A stretch of 64,000 nucleotides of DNA, from contig JBKDZP010000003.1 in NCBI GenBank assembly GCA_047971315.1, forward strand, positions 62,001 through 126,000. The letters are read 5' to 3'. This document shows, piece after piece, positions 16,905 to 25,412 of this stretch. Both the position numbers and the translations under genes were made by a program. The notes beneath the pieces are model-generated. The model was not told the origin of the DNA. It did not search any database and saw only the letters and a list, made by a program, of their open reading frames with translations. Positions within the stretch are counted from its first letter, which is position 1. Each line of letters opens with the position of its first letter. Source of the stretch: JBKDZP01 sp047971315. GTDB lineage: Bacteria > Bacillota_I > Bacilli_A > RF39 > UBA660.

Positions 16905-16932
16905 ATCAAAAAAAACAAATATTAAATATTTG
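16905..16932 (-). terminator. Terminator of the sufUB transcript
   Basis: CAAATAT (16916-16922) pairs with ATATTTG (16926-16932), followed on the minus strand by eight T residues. Confidence 0.7.
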
Positions 16933-16985
16933 CTTACTAATTTTAATTATTAAATTAAAGTATTACTATTTTTAAGAAAATAATA

Positions 16986-18299
16986 TTAAAAATATTTTTT
17001 TAATAAATGATTTAATTCAACAGCATATTCCATTGGTAATTCTTCTCTAAATTTATCAATAAATCCCATTATTATTAATTCTTTTGCTTTTTCTTCACTA
17101 ATTCCTCTACTCATTAAATAAAATAATTTATCTTTACTAATCTTAGAAACTGATGCTTCATGTTCTATAAAAGAACTATTATTATTAACTATATTTATTG
17201 GAATAGTATCACTTTTTGATTCTTCATCTAAAAGAATAGTATCACATTTTATAGTAGAAAAAGAATTTATTGCGTTTTTAGTAATATTTACAGATCCTCT
17301 ATATGTTGCATTACCACCTTTTAAAGCAATTGATTTACTTATTATATTACTTGTAGTATTTGGTGCTAAATGAATCATTTTAGCTCCTGTATCTTGAATT
17401 TGATAAGATCCAGCAACTGCAATACTAATGCAATTACCTTTTGCTCCAACTCCATTTAAAATACAACTTGGATATTTCATGTTTATTTTTGAACCTATAT
17501 TTCCATCGATCCATTCCATTAAACCATTTTCTTCAACAATTGCTCTTTTTGTAACTAAATTATAAACATCACTTGACCAATTTTGAATAGTTGTATATCG
17601 ACATTTCGCATTTTTTTTCACATAAATTTCTACTACTGCTGCATGAAGAGAGTCTGATGTATATGTTGGGGCTGTACAACCTTCCATATAATGTAAATCA
17701 CTACCTTCATCTACTACTATAATTGTTCTTTCAAATTGACCCATATTTTTACTATTTATTCTAAAATAGCTTTGTAATGGTCTATCTATTTTAGTATTTG
17801 GTGGGATATATATAAATGTTCCACCACTCCATACCGCACCATTTAATGCAGTATATTTATTTTCATCAAATTTAACCAAATTATTAAAATATTGTTTAAA
17901 TAAATCTGAGTGTTCTCTTAATGCAGTATCTGTATCACAAAATATAACATTTTTATCATTTAATTCTTCAATCATATTATGATATACTACTTCACTATCA
18001 AATTGAGCTCCTATCCCATCTAAATATTTTTTTTCTGAATCTATTAACCCAATTTCATCAAAAGTATTTTTAATATTTTTATCTATTTCATTCCAATTAT
18101 TTGAAACTTTATCAGATATCTTTTTATAATAACTTATTAAATTAAAATCAATATTTAATTTTGGACCAAATTTTGGATTTTTAAGTTCCATAAATTTGTC
18201 AAATGATTGTAATCGAAATTCGGTCATAAAATCTGGTTCTTGTTTTATTTTAGATATTTTTTTTATATTTTCTCTATCTAGGCTTTTAACTTCTATCAT
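16986..18299 (-). CDS. sufB: Fe-S cluster assembly scaffold SufB
   Basis: 437 aa. SufB builds Fe-S clusters with SufC and SufD. Conserved blocks are seen: GTFIYIPPNTKIDRPLQSYF, VDEGSDLHYMEGCTAPTY (with the Cys), WSSDVYNLVTKRAIVEENG, NISKSIALKGGNATYRG and DTIPINIVNN followed by HEASVSKIS. It lies 10 bases after sufU. The usual partners sufC, sufD and sufS are not in this neighbourhood and must be elsewhere if present. Confidence 0.95.
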   Translation of the reverse strand: MIEVKSLDRENIKKISKIKQEPDFMTEFRLQSFDKFMELKNPKFGPKLNIDFNLISYYKKISDKVSNNWNEIDKNIKNTFDEIGLIDSEKKYLDGIGAQFDSEVVYHNMIEELNDKNVIFCDTDTALREHSDLFKQYFNNLVKFDENKYTALNGAVWSGGTFIYIPPNTKIDRPLQSYFRINSKNMGQFERTIIVVDEGSDLHYMEGCTAPTYTSDSLHAAVVEIYVKKNAKCRYTTIQNWSSDVYNLVTKRAIVEENGLMEWIDGNIGSKINMKYPSCILNGVGAKGNCISIAVAGSYQIQDTGAKMIHLAPNTTSNIISKSIALKGGNATYRGSVNITKNAINSFSTIKCDTILLDEESKSDTIPINIVNNNSSFIEHEASVSKISKDKLFYLMSRGISEEKAKELIIMGFIDKFREELPMEYAVELNHLLKKYF

Positions 18300-18309
18300 T
18301 TAATCACCT

Positions 18310-18738
18310 CTATTTTTCTTCATATTGTTTAATTGTTTTTTCTAGTCCCCACCATGGTAATAATGCACATTTTTTTCTACTTGGTTGTTTATAAATGTCA
18401 TCATATACTATTGCTTGTTCTAGTATTTCTTCATCAAAATCTTCTTCATTTAACATTTGATTAAAGTTATTGTATATTTTTTTTACTTCTTCTATTGGTT
18501 TACCAATTATTGTTTCTATCATTACAGATGTAGAACTAGTACAAATCGCACATGCTTCACCATCAAATCTAGCATCACTTATAATCCCATTTTCTACTTT
18601 AACCATTAATTGTATCTCATCAATACAACTTTCATTATTTGTATCTGTTTTTATATATGTATTATCATCTATTAATCCTCTATTTACAGGATTTTGATAA
18701 TGTTCTAAAATTATACTTCTTTTTAAATTATTTTCCAT
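18310..18738 (-). CDS. sufU: SufU-type sulfur-transfer protein
   Basis: 142 aa, IscU fold. Zinc/sulfur residues of Bacillus SufU are in place: Cys38 with Asp40 (SCIDE), Cys63 (GEACAIC) and the C-terminal Cys in RKKCALLPWWGLE. In SufU these bind Zn and accept sulfur from SufS. Cys66 is an extra cysteine compared with the usual GCAIS. The two-gene sufU-sufB unit is divergent from spoVS. Confidence 0.92.
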   Translation of the reverse strand: MENNLKRSIILEHYQNPVNRGLIDDNTYIKTDTNNESCIDEIQLMVKVENGIISDARFDGEACAICTSSTSVMIETIIGKPIEEVKKIYNNFNQMLNEEDFDEEILEQAIVYDDIYKQPSRKKCALLPWWGLEKTIKQYEEK

Positions 18739-18929
18739 TAAACCACCATATTTATTCTATCATCTTTTTTTATATAATGGAATAGCTTTTAAAATATTTC
18801 AAATAAAACTATAGATTAAGTAAAATATTTAAATTAACCTTTTATTTATTTTAAATAATTAATATTAATTTTGGAATATTTTTATTTTTTTTTAATATAT
18901 TTTAGTGTAGAAAGAGAGGAATTATTATT

Positions 18930-19190
18930 ATGGAAACACTTAAAGTTGGGTCTAAATCAAACCCTAATTCAGTAGCTGGAGCATTAGCTAATGTTTTTCG
19001 TGAAAAAGGGAATGTTGAAATACAAGCAATAGGTGCTGGAGCATTAAATCAAGCAATTAAAGCAATTGCGATTGCAAGAGGATTTGTTGCTCCAACAGGT
19101 AAAAATTTAGTTTGTATTCCTGCATTTACTGATATTGTAATTGAAGGTGAAGATAGGACTGCTATTAAGCTAATAGTTGAGTCTAGATAA
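18930..19190 (+). CDS. spoVS: Stage V sporulation protein S
   Basis: 86 aa, small Alba-like protein. The sequence METLKVGSKSNPNSVAGALA through GAGALNQAIKAIAIARGFVAPTG is the near-invariant SpoVS core. In Bacillus it affects septation and spore-coat completion; SpoVS also occurs in some non-spore-formers, so spore formation here is only suggested. The ribosome site is GAGAGGAATTATTATT. Single-gene unit with its own terminator. Confidence 0.96.
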   Translation: METLKVGSKSNPNSVAGALANVFREKGNVEIQAIGAGALNQAIKAIAIARGFVAPTGKNLVCIPAFTDIVIEGEDRTAIKLIVESR

Positions 19191-19216
19191 AAAAAATACC
19201 AATTTGGTATTTTTTC
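19190..19216. terminator. Bidirectional terminator between spoVS and the YtxH gene
   Basis: AAAAAATACC (19191-19200) pairs with GGTATTTTTT (19206-19215), T runs on both strands. Confidence 0.88.
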
Positions 19217-19618
19217 TTATTTTTCTAATTTGATTAGTATATCTTTTGTTACTAATATAGCTTTTTCTCTAATAGAATCAGCTGTTTTTTCGATTACTGG
19301 TGTTCCTTTTTCAACTGCATAGTCTACAAGTTCTCCAGCTTTTTCTTGAATTAATTTAGCTTTTTGTTTAGCTATTTTAACTACTTTTTCTCTATCTAAG
19401 TCTTCTAAATCTTCTTTAATTTCAACGATTTTTCTTTCAATATTTTCTTTTACTTCTTTTGCATCAATGTCTTTAATTTTTATTAACATTTCATCTAATT
19501 TAAGTTTTAATTCTTTTCTTGTTTCAGTTCCTTTTTTTGGTGCGAATAGAACTCCTAATCCTGCTCCTACTGCCATTCCTACAAATAATTTTCCTAAGCC
19601 TTTTTTACTCATTTTCAT
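19217..19618 (-). CDS. YtxH domain protein
   Basis: 133 aa. The N-terminal glycine-rich membrane helix GKLFVGMAVGAGLGVLFAPKKGTETRKEL is split here as GMAVGAGLGVLFAPKKG, the YtxH hallmark; the rest is a long amphipathic coiled coil of Lys/Glu. I chose the ATG at 19618 because GGAG lies six bases upstream. The gene overlaps the DUF948 gene by 14 bases. YtxH/DUF948 pairs are common in Bacillota and are thought to be envelope or stress proteins; no enzyme function is seen. Confidence 0.85.
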   Translation of the reverse strand: MKMSKKGLGKLFVGMAVGAGLGVLFAPKKGTETRKELKLKLDEMLIKIKDIDAKEVKENIERKIVEIKEDLEDLDREKVVKIAKQKAKLIQEKAGELVDYAVEKGTPVIEKTADSIREKAILVTKDILIKLEK

Positions 19619-19895
19619 CACTCTTCTCCTTTTTTTTATTTGAAAACAAATTAGTAACAATTCCTACTATGTAAGATACTATTTTGTCATTCACAATAGA
19701 TAGTCCGTCTGTAAAGCGATCAGCTATTTCAAATAAATTGTTTACAGTTGACATTTTATCATTTAAATCATCTATTGTTGCATCTACTTTTTTTAAAGTA
19801 TTATATGCTTTAATACTTAGTATTATAAGAATAACTAAAAGTGTTATTCCTAATAAATATAATATGATTGGTAGAATACTATTAATACATGCCAT
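19605..19895 (-). CDS. DUF948-like membrane protein
   Basis: 96 aa. One N-terminal membrane helix (about residues 8-30, PIILYLLGITLLVILIILSI), then a helical region TLKKVDATIDDLNDKMSTVN typical of DUF948, and a charged tail. The start overlaps the stop of the upstream acidic protein by one base. Likely a partner of the YtxH protein at the membrane. Confidence 0.8.
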   Translation of the reverse strand: MACINSILPIILYLLGITLLVILIILSIKAYNTLKKVDATIDDLNDKMSTVNNLFEIADRFTDGLSIVNDKIVSYIVGIVTNLFSNKKKEKSDENE

Positions 19896-20866
19896 TATTT
19901 ATCATCCCTTTTTTCATACATTGAATCAATTAAGTTAAATAATTCACTTTCAGTTAAGTCTTCTTTATTTTCTATATCCAATTCTTCATTTAGTTCTATT
20001 TCTTCTTCAATTATTTTTTCATCTAAATTTTCTTCTTCAATAATTTCTTCTGTTTTTCTATGTCTTGGTTCCATTAATTCTTCATCCATTTCATTAGAAC
20101 TTTCTTTTATAAATGAATTAATTTGATCTAGCTTTTTCTTTTGTTCTTCTAGTTGTTTTGATAATTCTTCAGTTTCTTTATCAATCAGATCACTAACTTC
20201 TATTTCAGTAATTATTTCTTTAACATTTTTTTCTGTTCTTGTCATTTTAATTGGTTCTTTATTTACTTGTTCAGTATTATCTTGTTCAAGTTCTCCAAAA
20301 AAATCCAATTCTTCATCATCTTTTATTTCAACTAATTCTTCTTCGAAGTCATCTTGTAATAAAATAGAATGTTTACTAATAAATTCTCCTTCAAAATCGT
20401 CTTCAAAAGTACCAAAAGCTTTTTTTCTAACATCATCTATTGAGAGTTTTTTTGTGTCTTGATTTAGATTATTTTTTATTTTTGGTTTAATATCTTCTTT
20501 ACTATAGTTTTTGTCCAAAACTCCATATACTGGAGAAATAATTGGTGTTGGTTTAAATTTTTTCTTTTCTTCGACTTTTTTTGTTATTGCTTTCGCACCT
20601 TGATAAGGTAATAATTTCTCCTTTTTAATAGGTTGTTTTATTTCAGTTGCTTTTTTTAAATCTTCGAAATCTTTATCATCAAAAAATACAAATTTTTCTT
20701 CTTTAACTGGTTCTTCAACTTTCTTTTCTTCTTCAATACGACTTGGTTGTGTTTCAGCTCGTCTTGGAGAATAAACTTCTTCATGTCTAATTTCTTTTCT
20801 TACTGGTTTGATTGTATCTTCATTTTCTTCTGTAAAATAACTTTTTACTTTATCAAATAATCCCAT
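19895..20866 (-). CDS. Acidic, largely disordered cytosolic protein of unknown function
   Basis: 323 aa, dominated by Glu and Lys. The N-terminus MGLFDKVKSYFTEE looks like an amphipathic membrane-targeting helix similar to SepF starts. A short motif, KPTPIISPVYGVLDKNY, near residues 105-121, stands out as the only hydrophobic island and is probably a binding site. The C-terminal third is coiled-coil-like. Position between a lipoprotein gene and DUF948/YtxH suggests a role at the envelope or division site, by inference only. Confidence 0.65.
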   Translation of the reverse strand: MGLFDKVKSYFTEENEDTIKPVRKEIRHEEVYSPRRAETQPSRIEEEKKVEEPVKEEKFVFFDDKDFEDLKKATEIKQPIKKEKLLPYQGAKAITKKVEEKKKFKPTPIISPVYGVLDKNYSKEDIKPKIKNNLNQDTKKLSIDDVRKKAFGTFEDDFEGEFISKHSILLQDDFEEELVEIKDDEELDFFGELEQDNTEQVNKEPIKMTRTEKNVKEIITEIEVSDLIDKETEELSKQLEEQKKKLDQINSFIKESSNEMDEELMEPRHRKTEEIIEEENLDEKIIEEEIELNEELDIENKEDLTESELFNLIDSMYEKRDDK

Positions 20867-20881
20867 AATTTCACCTCTATT

Positions 20882-21475
20882 TTATTCACTAAATCCTAAA
20901 GTATTATTTTCTGTTTCTTTTGCTATAAACATTTCGTATTGTTCTTCTTTGTTAGTAAAATATTCTTCATCTAACATTAATTTAATTATATTATCATTAA
21001 ATTTTACAGTTGATAATATATAGGATGCTTCAAGTATTAATTGTTCTATTTCATCTTTTTTTACTATTGCTTCTATTCTAGCATAGTTATAAACAAATGC
21101 AACATAGTAATTATTATTTACTTCTTCTATTTCTATGTATCCTTCTTTTTCTCCTATAATTTTTTTTGAATAATATAATTCATTATTTTCTTGATAATCA
21201 ACTGTATTTTTATTAAAATAATTAACAACATCAATGTATAGATAATAATAATTACCATTTGAATATAGTTTATCATTTAATTCACTAGTATCAATATAAG
21301 TCACACCTTTTGGAATATAATACTTATATCCTTTACCAATTCTATTAAACAGCTGATTATCTTTTTTTAAAACATTTTTTATTATGTTATCAATGTTATT
21401 TGTATCTATTCTAACTACTGTACAACCAGTTAGCAGTATACAAAATAGCATTAATAGAATAGTTGTCTTTTTCAT
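20882..21475 (-). CDS. Putative lipoprotein of unknown function
   Basis: 197 aa. The signal peptide KKTTILLMLFCILLTGCT has a clear lipobox (LLTGC), so the mature protein is lipid-anchored outside the membrane. The mature part is Tyr/Asn/Ile-rich with YKYYIPKGVTYIDTSEL and YYVAFVYNYARIEAIV. I do not recognise a family. It is the first gene of a four-gene run with the acidic protein, DUF948 and YtxH genes. Confidence 0.75.
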   Translation of the reverse strand: MKKTTILLMLFCILLTGCTVVRIDTNNIDNIIKNVLKKDNQLFNRIGKGYKYYIPKGVTYIDTSELNDKLYSNGNYYYLYIDVVNYFNKNTVDYQENNELYYSKKIIGEKEGYIEIEEVNNNYYVAFVYNYARIEAIVKKDEIEQLILEASYILSTVKFNDNIIKLMLDEEYFTNKEEQYEMFIAKETENNTLGFSE

Positions 21476-21561
21476 CTTCCACCACTCTTACTATGATTAT
21501 ATCAAATAAAATTGTTTTTAAAAAGTATTTTTTTAAAATTGATTGTATATACAATGTATAG

Positions 21562-22191
21562 TTATTTTTCTACATCTATTTTATATATTGGATATCCTTG
21601 ATTTGAAAATTTTATTTCATATTCAGTTGGTATATTATCAGTTATATCATCTTTATATAAATCCAGGAATATTTCGTTAATTTTATAGTTATTAGATGTG
21701 AATGACATTATAGAAAATTCAAATAATTTTCTATTATCTGTTTTCATTATTATGTGTTTTTTTTCTTTAAATATTTTATCATATCTTTCTAAAAAGTCTG
21801 TACTTGTTAGTCTTCTTTTAAAATGTCTATCTTTTGGCCACGGATCTGAAAAGTTTAAATAAATTAAATCAATTTCTTTATCAAATATTTTATTTATATC
21901 TTTAGCGTCTATTCTTATTAGTTTTAGATTATCTAATTTTTCATTATTTAGTTTTTCTAAAGCTCTTATCATTACACTATCATATTTTTCAATTCCAATA
22001 AAATTAATGTTTTGATATCTTCTAGCATTTTCTATTATGAAATTCCCTTTACCCATTCCTATTTCAATATATATTGGATTATTGTTTCTAAATTGATTAT
22101 TAAACTTTCCAATATATTCAAATGGATTTTTTATAACATAATTTGATTGTTCTATTATTTCTTTAGAACCTTTTATATTTCTTAATCGCAT
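21562..22191 (-). CDS. trmB: tRNA (guanine-N7)-methyltransferase
   Basis: 209 aa, class I SAM methyltransferase that makes m7G46 in tRNA. Visible: IYIEIGMGKGNFI (SAM loop), NFIGIEKYDSVM, the catalytic-region LIYLNFSDPWPKDRHFKRRL signature, and C-terminal TEYEIKFSNQGYPIYKID. Normal length. Stands between the lipoprotein operon and leuS. Confidence 0.95.
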   Translation of the reverse strand: MRLRNIKGSKEIIEQSNYVIKNPFEYIGKFNNQFRNNNPIYIEIGMGKGNFIIENARRYQNINFIGIEKYDSVMIRALEKLNNEKLDNLKLIRIDAKDINKIFDKEIDLIYLNFSDPWPKDRHFKRRLTSTDFLERYDKIFKEKKHIIMKTDNRKLFEFSIMSFTSNNYKINEIFLDLYKDDITDNIPTEYEIKFSNQGYPIYKIDVEK

Positions 22192-22392
22192 TTTATCATC
22201 CTTTATTTCCTTTATAATTATAGCATATTTTTAAATAATTATAAAGTATTTTATTTCATTCAAGTTTTAAGGTTTTAACTTTGACATATTTATAAACTTT
22301 TATATTGAAATAATTTATACTTTTTTTATTTTAAAAAAAATACATATTTTATTTATGTAGTTTTTTTTAATTATTGATTTTAAACTTTATTA

Positions 22393-24792
22393 TTATTTAA
22401 TTACAATATTTACTAATTTTTTAGGTATAGTAACAATTTTCACAATTTCTTTTCCGTCTAAATGTGTTTTCACATTTTCAATATTTAAAGATAAAGTTTT
22501 CATTTCATCTTCAGTTGTTTTTGATGAAATTTCAATCTTACCCCTTACTTTACCATTTACTTGAACTACCATTGTGAATGTTTCACTTTCAGTTTTAGAC
22601 TGATCATATGAAGGCCAAGTAGATGTACATAATAGTTTTCCTAAATTACAAATTTCATATATTTCTTCTGTAATATGAGGTGCAATTGGATTTAATAGTT
22701 TAATTAAAATATATAAATCTGATTTAGAAATAGATTCATATTTTTCATAATTATTTAATAAAATCATCAATGCTGATACAGCTGTATTATATTTCATATT
22801 TAATAAGTCATTTGTTACTTTTTGAATCGTTCTATTAACTAATACCTCATCTGTATAATTTTCATTTTCATTTAACTTATCTTTTATTTTCCAAATTCTA
22901 TCTAAGAATTTTTTACATCCTTTAAGTCCATTTGTAGACCAAGAAGCAACTTTTTCATAATCCCCTATAAACATTTCATAAGTTCTTAATGTATCAGCTC
23001 CAAATTCTTTTACTATATCATCTGGATTTACTACATTGCCTTTTGATTTACTCATTTTTTCACCATTAGAACCTAATATCATACCATGAGATACTCTTAT
23101 ATCAATTGGTTCTGAATTTGGTACTAAACCAATGTTGTACAGGAATTGATTCCAAAATCTTGCATATAATAAATGTCTTGTTGTATGTTCCATTCCACCA
23201 TTATACCAGTCTACTTTTCCCCAATAGTTTAAATTTTCTTTTGAAACAAATTCTAAATTATTATTTGGATCCATGTATCTTAAGAAGTACCATGAAGATC
23301 CTGCCCAGTTTGGCATTGTATCTGTTTCTCTTTTAGCATTATTTCCACATTTTGGACAAGTTGTATTTACCCACTTTGTTATATTAGCTAAAGGGCTTTC
23401 GCCGTCTTCTGTTGGTTCATATTCGGCAACATCTGGAAGTACTACTGGTAGGTCTGATTCTTTTACAGGAACCCAACCACAATGTTCACAATTTACTAAT
23501 GGAATTGGCTCTCCCCAGAATCTTTGTCTTGAAAATATCCAATCTTGTAATCTATAATTTGTTTTTTTATGTCCTAATTTATTACTTTCTAGAAATTCAA
23601 GCATTTTTTCAATACTTTCTTGTTTGTTTGTTAGTCCATTAAGTATACCAGAATTAATCATTTTACCATCTCCAGTATAAACATTTTGACTGTCTTTATT
23701 TTGATTTTCGATTACTGGAATGATATCAATATTAAATTTAGTTGCGAATTCAAAATCTCTTTCATCATGAGCTGGTACTGCCATAATAGCTCCTGTACCA
23801 TAATTCATCATTACATAGTCAGATATCCAAATTTGTATTTCCTTATTATTTATCGGATTAATTGCAGTTAAGCCATCTATTCTTACACCAGTTTTTTCTT
23901 TAGATAATTCAGTTCTTTCAAACTCAGTTTTATTTTGAGCAAGTAATTGATATTTTTTAATTTCATCTATATTTTCAATTGAAGACTCTAATTTTTTAAT
24001 TATTGGATGTTCTGGTGATATAACCATAAATGTTACAACATATAATGTGTCTGGTCTTGTTGTATATACTTTTAGTTGTTCAGTTTGATTTTTTATTTGA
24101 AAATCTACTTCAGCTCCAGTTGATTTACCTATCCAATTAATTTGGCCTAATTTAATTTTTTCTGCAAAGTTGGTATCATCTAGTCCTTTTAGTAACGCTT
24201 CAGAATAATCACTCATTTTAAGTAACCATTGTTCTTTTTCTTTTTGAACAACACTACTTCCACATCTTTCACATACTCCACCACTTGAATCTTCATTAGA
24301 TAATCCTGTTTTACAAGTTGGACACCAATTAATATTTTTCTTAGCTTTATAAGCCATACCATTTTCATAAAATTTTAAAAATTGCCACTGTGTCCATTTA
24401 TAGTATTCTGGATCAGTTGTTGAAAATTCACGACTCCAATCAAAAGATATTCCGATATCTTCAATTTGTTTTTTAAAAGTTTTAATATTTTCTTTAACTG
24501 CATCTTTTGGATGAATATGATTTTTTATTGCATATTGTTCAGCAGGTGCACCAAAAGCATCCCATCCCATAGGAAATAATACATTATACCCCATACTTCT
24601 TTTTATTCTTGCAAATGTATCTAATGCAGTATAACTTCTAACATGACCAACATGTAACCCAGAACCTGAAGGATATGGAAATTCAACTAAAATATAATAT
24701 TTTTCATTTTTACTTTTATTTTCTGCTTCAAATATTTTATTTTCTTTCCAATGTTTTTGCCATTTTTTTTCTATCTCATTATAATTATACAT
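22393..24792 (-). CDS. leuS: Leucyl-tRNA synthetase
   Basis: 799 aa class I synthetase. HIGH motif appears as GLHVGHVRSY near residue 45, and KMSKS as GEKMSKSKGNVVNPDD. The Zn site CPTCKTGL/CERCGSS is seen near residue 155, and the editing domain is present (TTRPDTLYVVTFM; GTGAIMAVPAHDERDFEF). The gene starts one base after a small membrane-protein gene and both are behind a Leu T-box. Confidence 0.97.
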   Translation of the reverse strand: MYNYNEIEKKWQKHWKENKIFEAENKSKNEKYYILVEFPYPSGSGLHVGHVRSYTALDTFARIKRSMGYNVLFPMGWDAFGAPAEQYAIKNHIHPKDAVKENIKTFKKQIEDIGISFDWSREFSTTDPEYYKWTQWQFLKFYENGMAYKAKKNINWCPTCKTGLSNEDSSGGVCERCGSSVVQKEKEQWLLKMSDYSEALLKGLDDTNFAEKIKLGQINWIGKSTGAEVDFQIKNQTEQLKVYTTRPDTLYVVTFMVISPEHPIIKKLESSIENIDEIKKYQLLAQNKTEFERTELSKEKTGVRIDGLTAINPINNKEIQIWISDYVMMNYGTGAIMAVPAHDERDFEFATKFNIDIIPVIENQNKDSQNVYTGDGKMINSGILNGLTNKQESIEKMLEFLESNKLGHKKTNYRLQDWIFSRQRFWGEPIPLVNCEHCGWVPVKESDLPVVLPDVAEYEPTEDGESPLANITKWVNTTCPKCGNNAKRETDTMPNWAGSSWYFLRYMDPNNNLEFVSKENLNYWGKVDWYNGGMEHTTRHLLYARFWNQFLYNIGLVPNSEPIDIRVSHGMILGSNGEKMSKSKGNVVNPDDIVKEFGADTLRTYEMFIGDYEKVASWSTNGLKGCKKFLDRIWKIKDKLNENENYTDEVLVNRTIQKVTNDLLNMKYNTAVSALMILLNNYEKYESISKSDLYILIKLLNPIAPHITEEIYEICNLGKLLCTSTWPSYDQSKTESETFTMVVQVNGKVRGKIEISSKTTEDEMKTLSLNIENVKTHLDGKEIVKIVTIPKKLVNIVIK

Positions 24793-24793
24793 T

Positions 24794-25138
24794 TTATTTC
24801 CTCTTTTCCCTTTGATAACTTTTACCTATTAAATGATACATGATTAATTGTAGTGGTATTAAAATTACAACTGCTAGTAACATTTTTAATAGAAAATTAT
24901 CTACAAAACCTACAGTAACTGCAGTTGATCCAATAATAAAACTATTAGTAATAGCTATTATATTTGCTAATAATTTCATATTAATTTTGTCTACATTTAA
25001 ATTGTATATTTTTACCAAATATGTTACATAATTATTATTTTTAAATTCTTTAAATTTGCTTTTTTTATTTATTACAAAAAATAGATAAAATAAATAAACA
25101 ATAATCATTGTACTTAATCCAAATATTAATTCTTCCAT
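24794..25138 (-). CDS. Small three-helix membrane protein of unknown function in the leuS operon
   Basis: 114 aa. I chose the ATG at 25138 because GGAGGATATA precedes it; a longer reading runs into the T-box core. Three hydrophobic stretches are seen (about residues 4-24, 52-74 and 78-100), then a basic tail QREKRK. No catalytic motif. It lies between the T-box terminator and leuS, one base from leuS, so its expression follows leucyl-tRNA charging. Confidence 0.75.
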   Translation of the reverse strand: MEELIFGLSTMIIVYLFYLFFVINKKSKFKEFKNNNYVTYLVKIYNLNVDKINMKLLANIIAITNSFIIGSTAVTVGFVDNFLLKMLLAVVILIPLQLIMYHLIGKSYQREKRK

Positions 25139-25156
25139 TATATCCTCCATAACACA

Positions 25157-25370
25157 AAAAAATACTATGTCTAAGGGCGAATAACTCCGCGGTACCACCT
25201 TAGTTCATAATATTTTATGCACTTAATAGCTATAACGCACTACCGTCACATTTTAAATATGAAACTCCAAAGTAAGTTCACAAATAATTATTTAAAGTTT
25301 TCATCAACCACTTTTTTTCTGTAAAATAATTTTTTTTGCTACTACTCTTTTTCTTTGTCTTTAAAAATTT
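25157..25370 (-). promoter_or_regulatory. T-box leader of the leuS operon, Leu specifier
   Basis: Canonical core AAGGTGGTACCGCGG on the minus strand (25201-25187). The terminator pairs ATTATG..CTAAGG (25211-25198) with CCTTAG..CATAGT (25176-25164), with an internal loop, then a T run. The specifier, in the GAA-NNN-ACT position, is CTT (25276-25274), a leucine codon. Distal stem I loop GTGGTTGATGAAAAC is present. Confidence 0.93.
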
Positions 25371-25376
25371 AATATT

Positions 25377-25405
25377 AGTATATTATATTTCTTTATAAAA
25401 TACAA
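25377..25405 (-). promoter_or_regulatory. Promoter of the leuS leader
   Basis: Minus strand TTGTAT (25405-25400), 17-base spacer, TATACT (25382-25377). Confidence 0.7.
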
Positions 25406-25412
25406 TACTTTT

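Noticed and set aside
23106..23871. Several plus-strand open frames inside leuS
   Set aside because: Hydrophobic shadow frames of a well-conserved gene; AT-rich antisense frames are common here.
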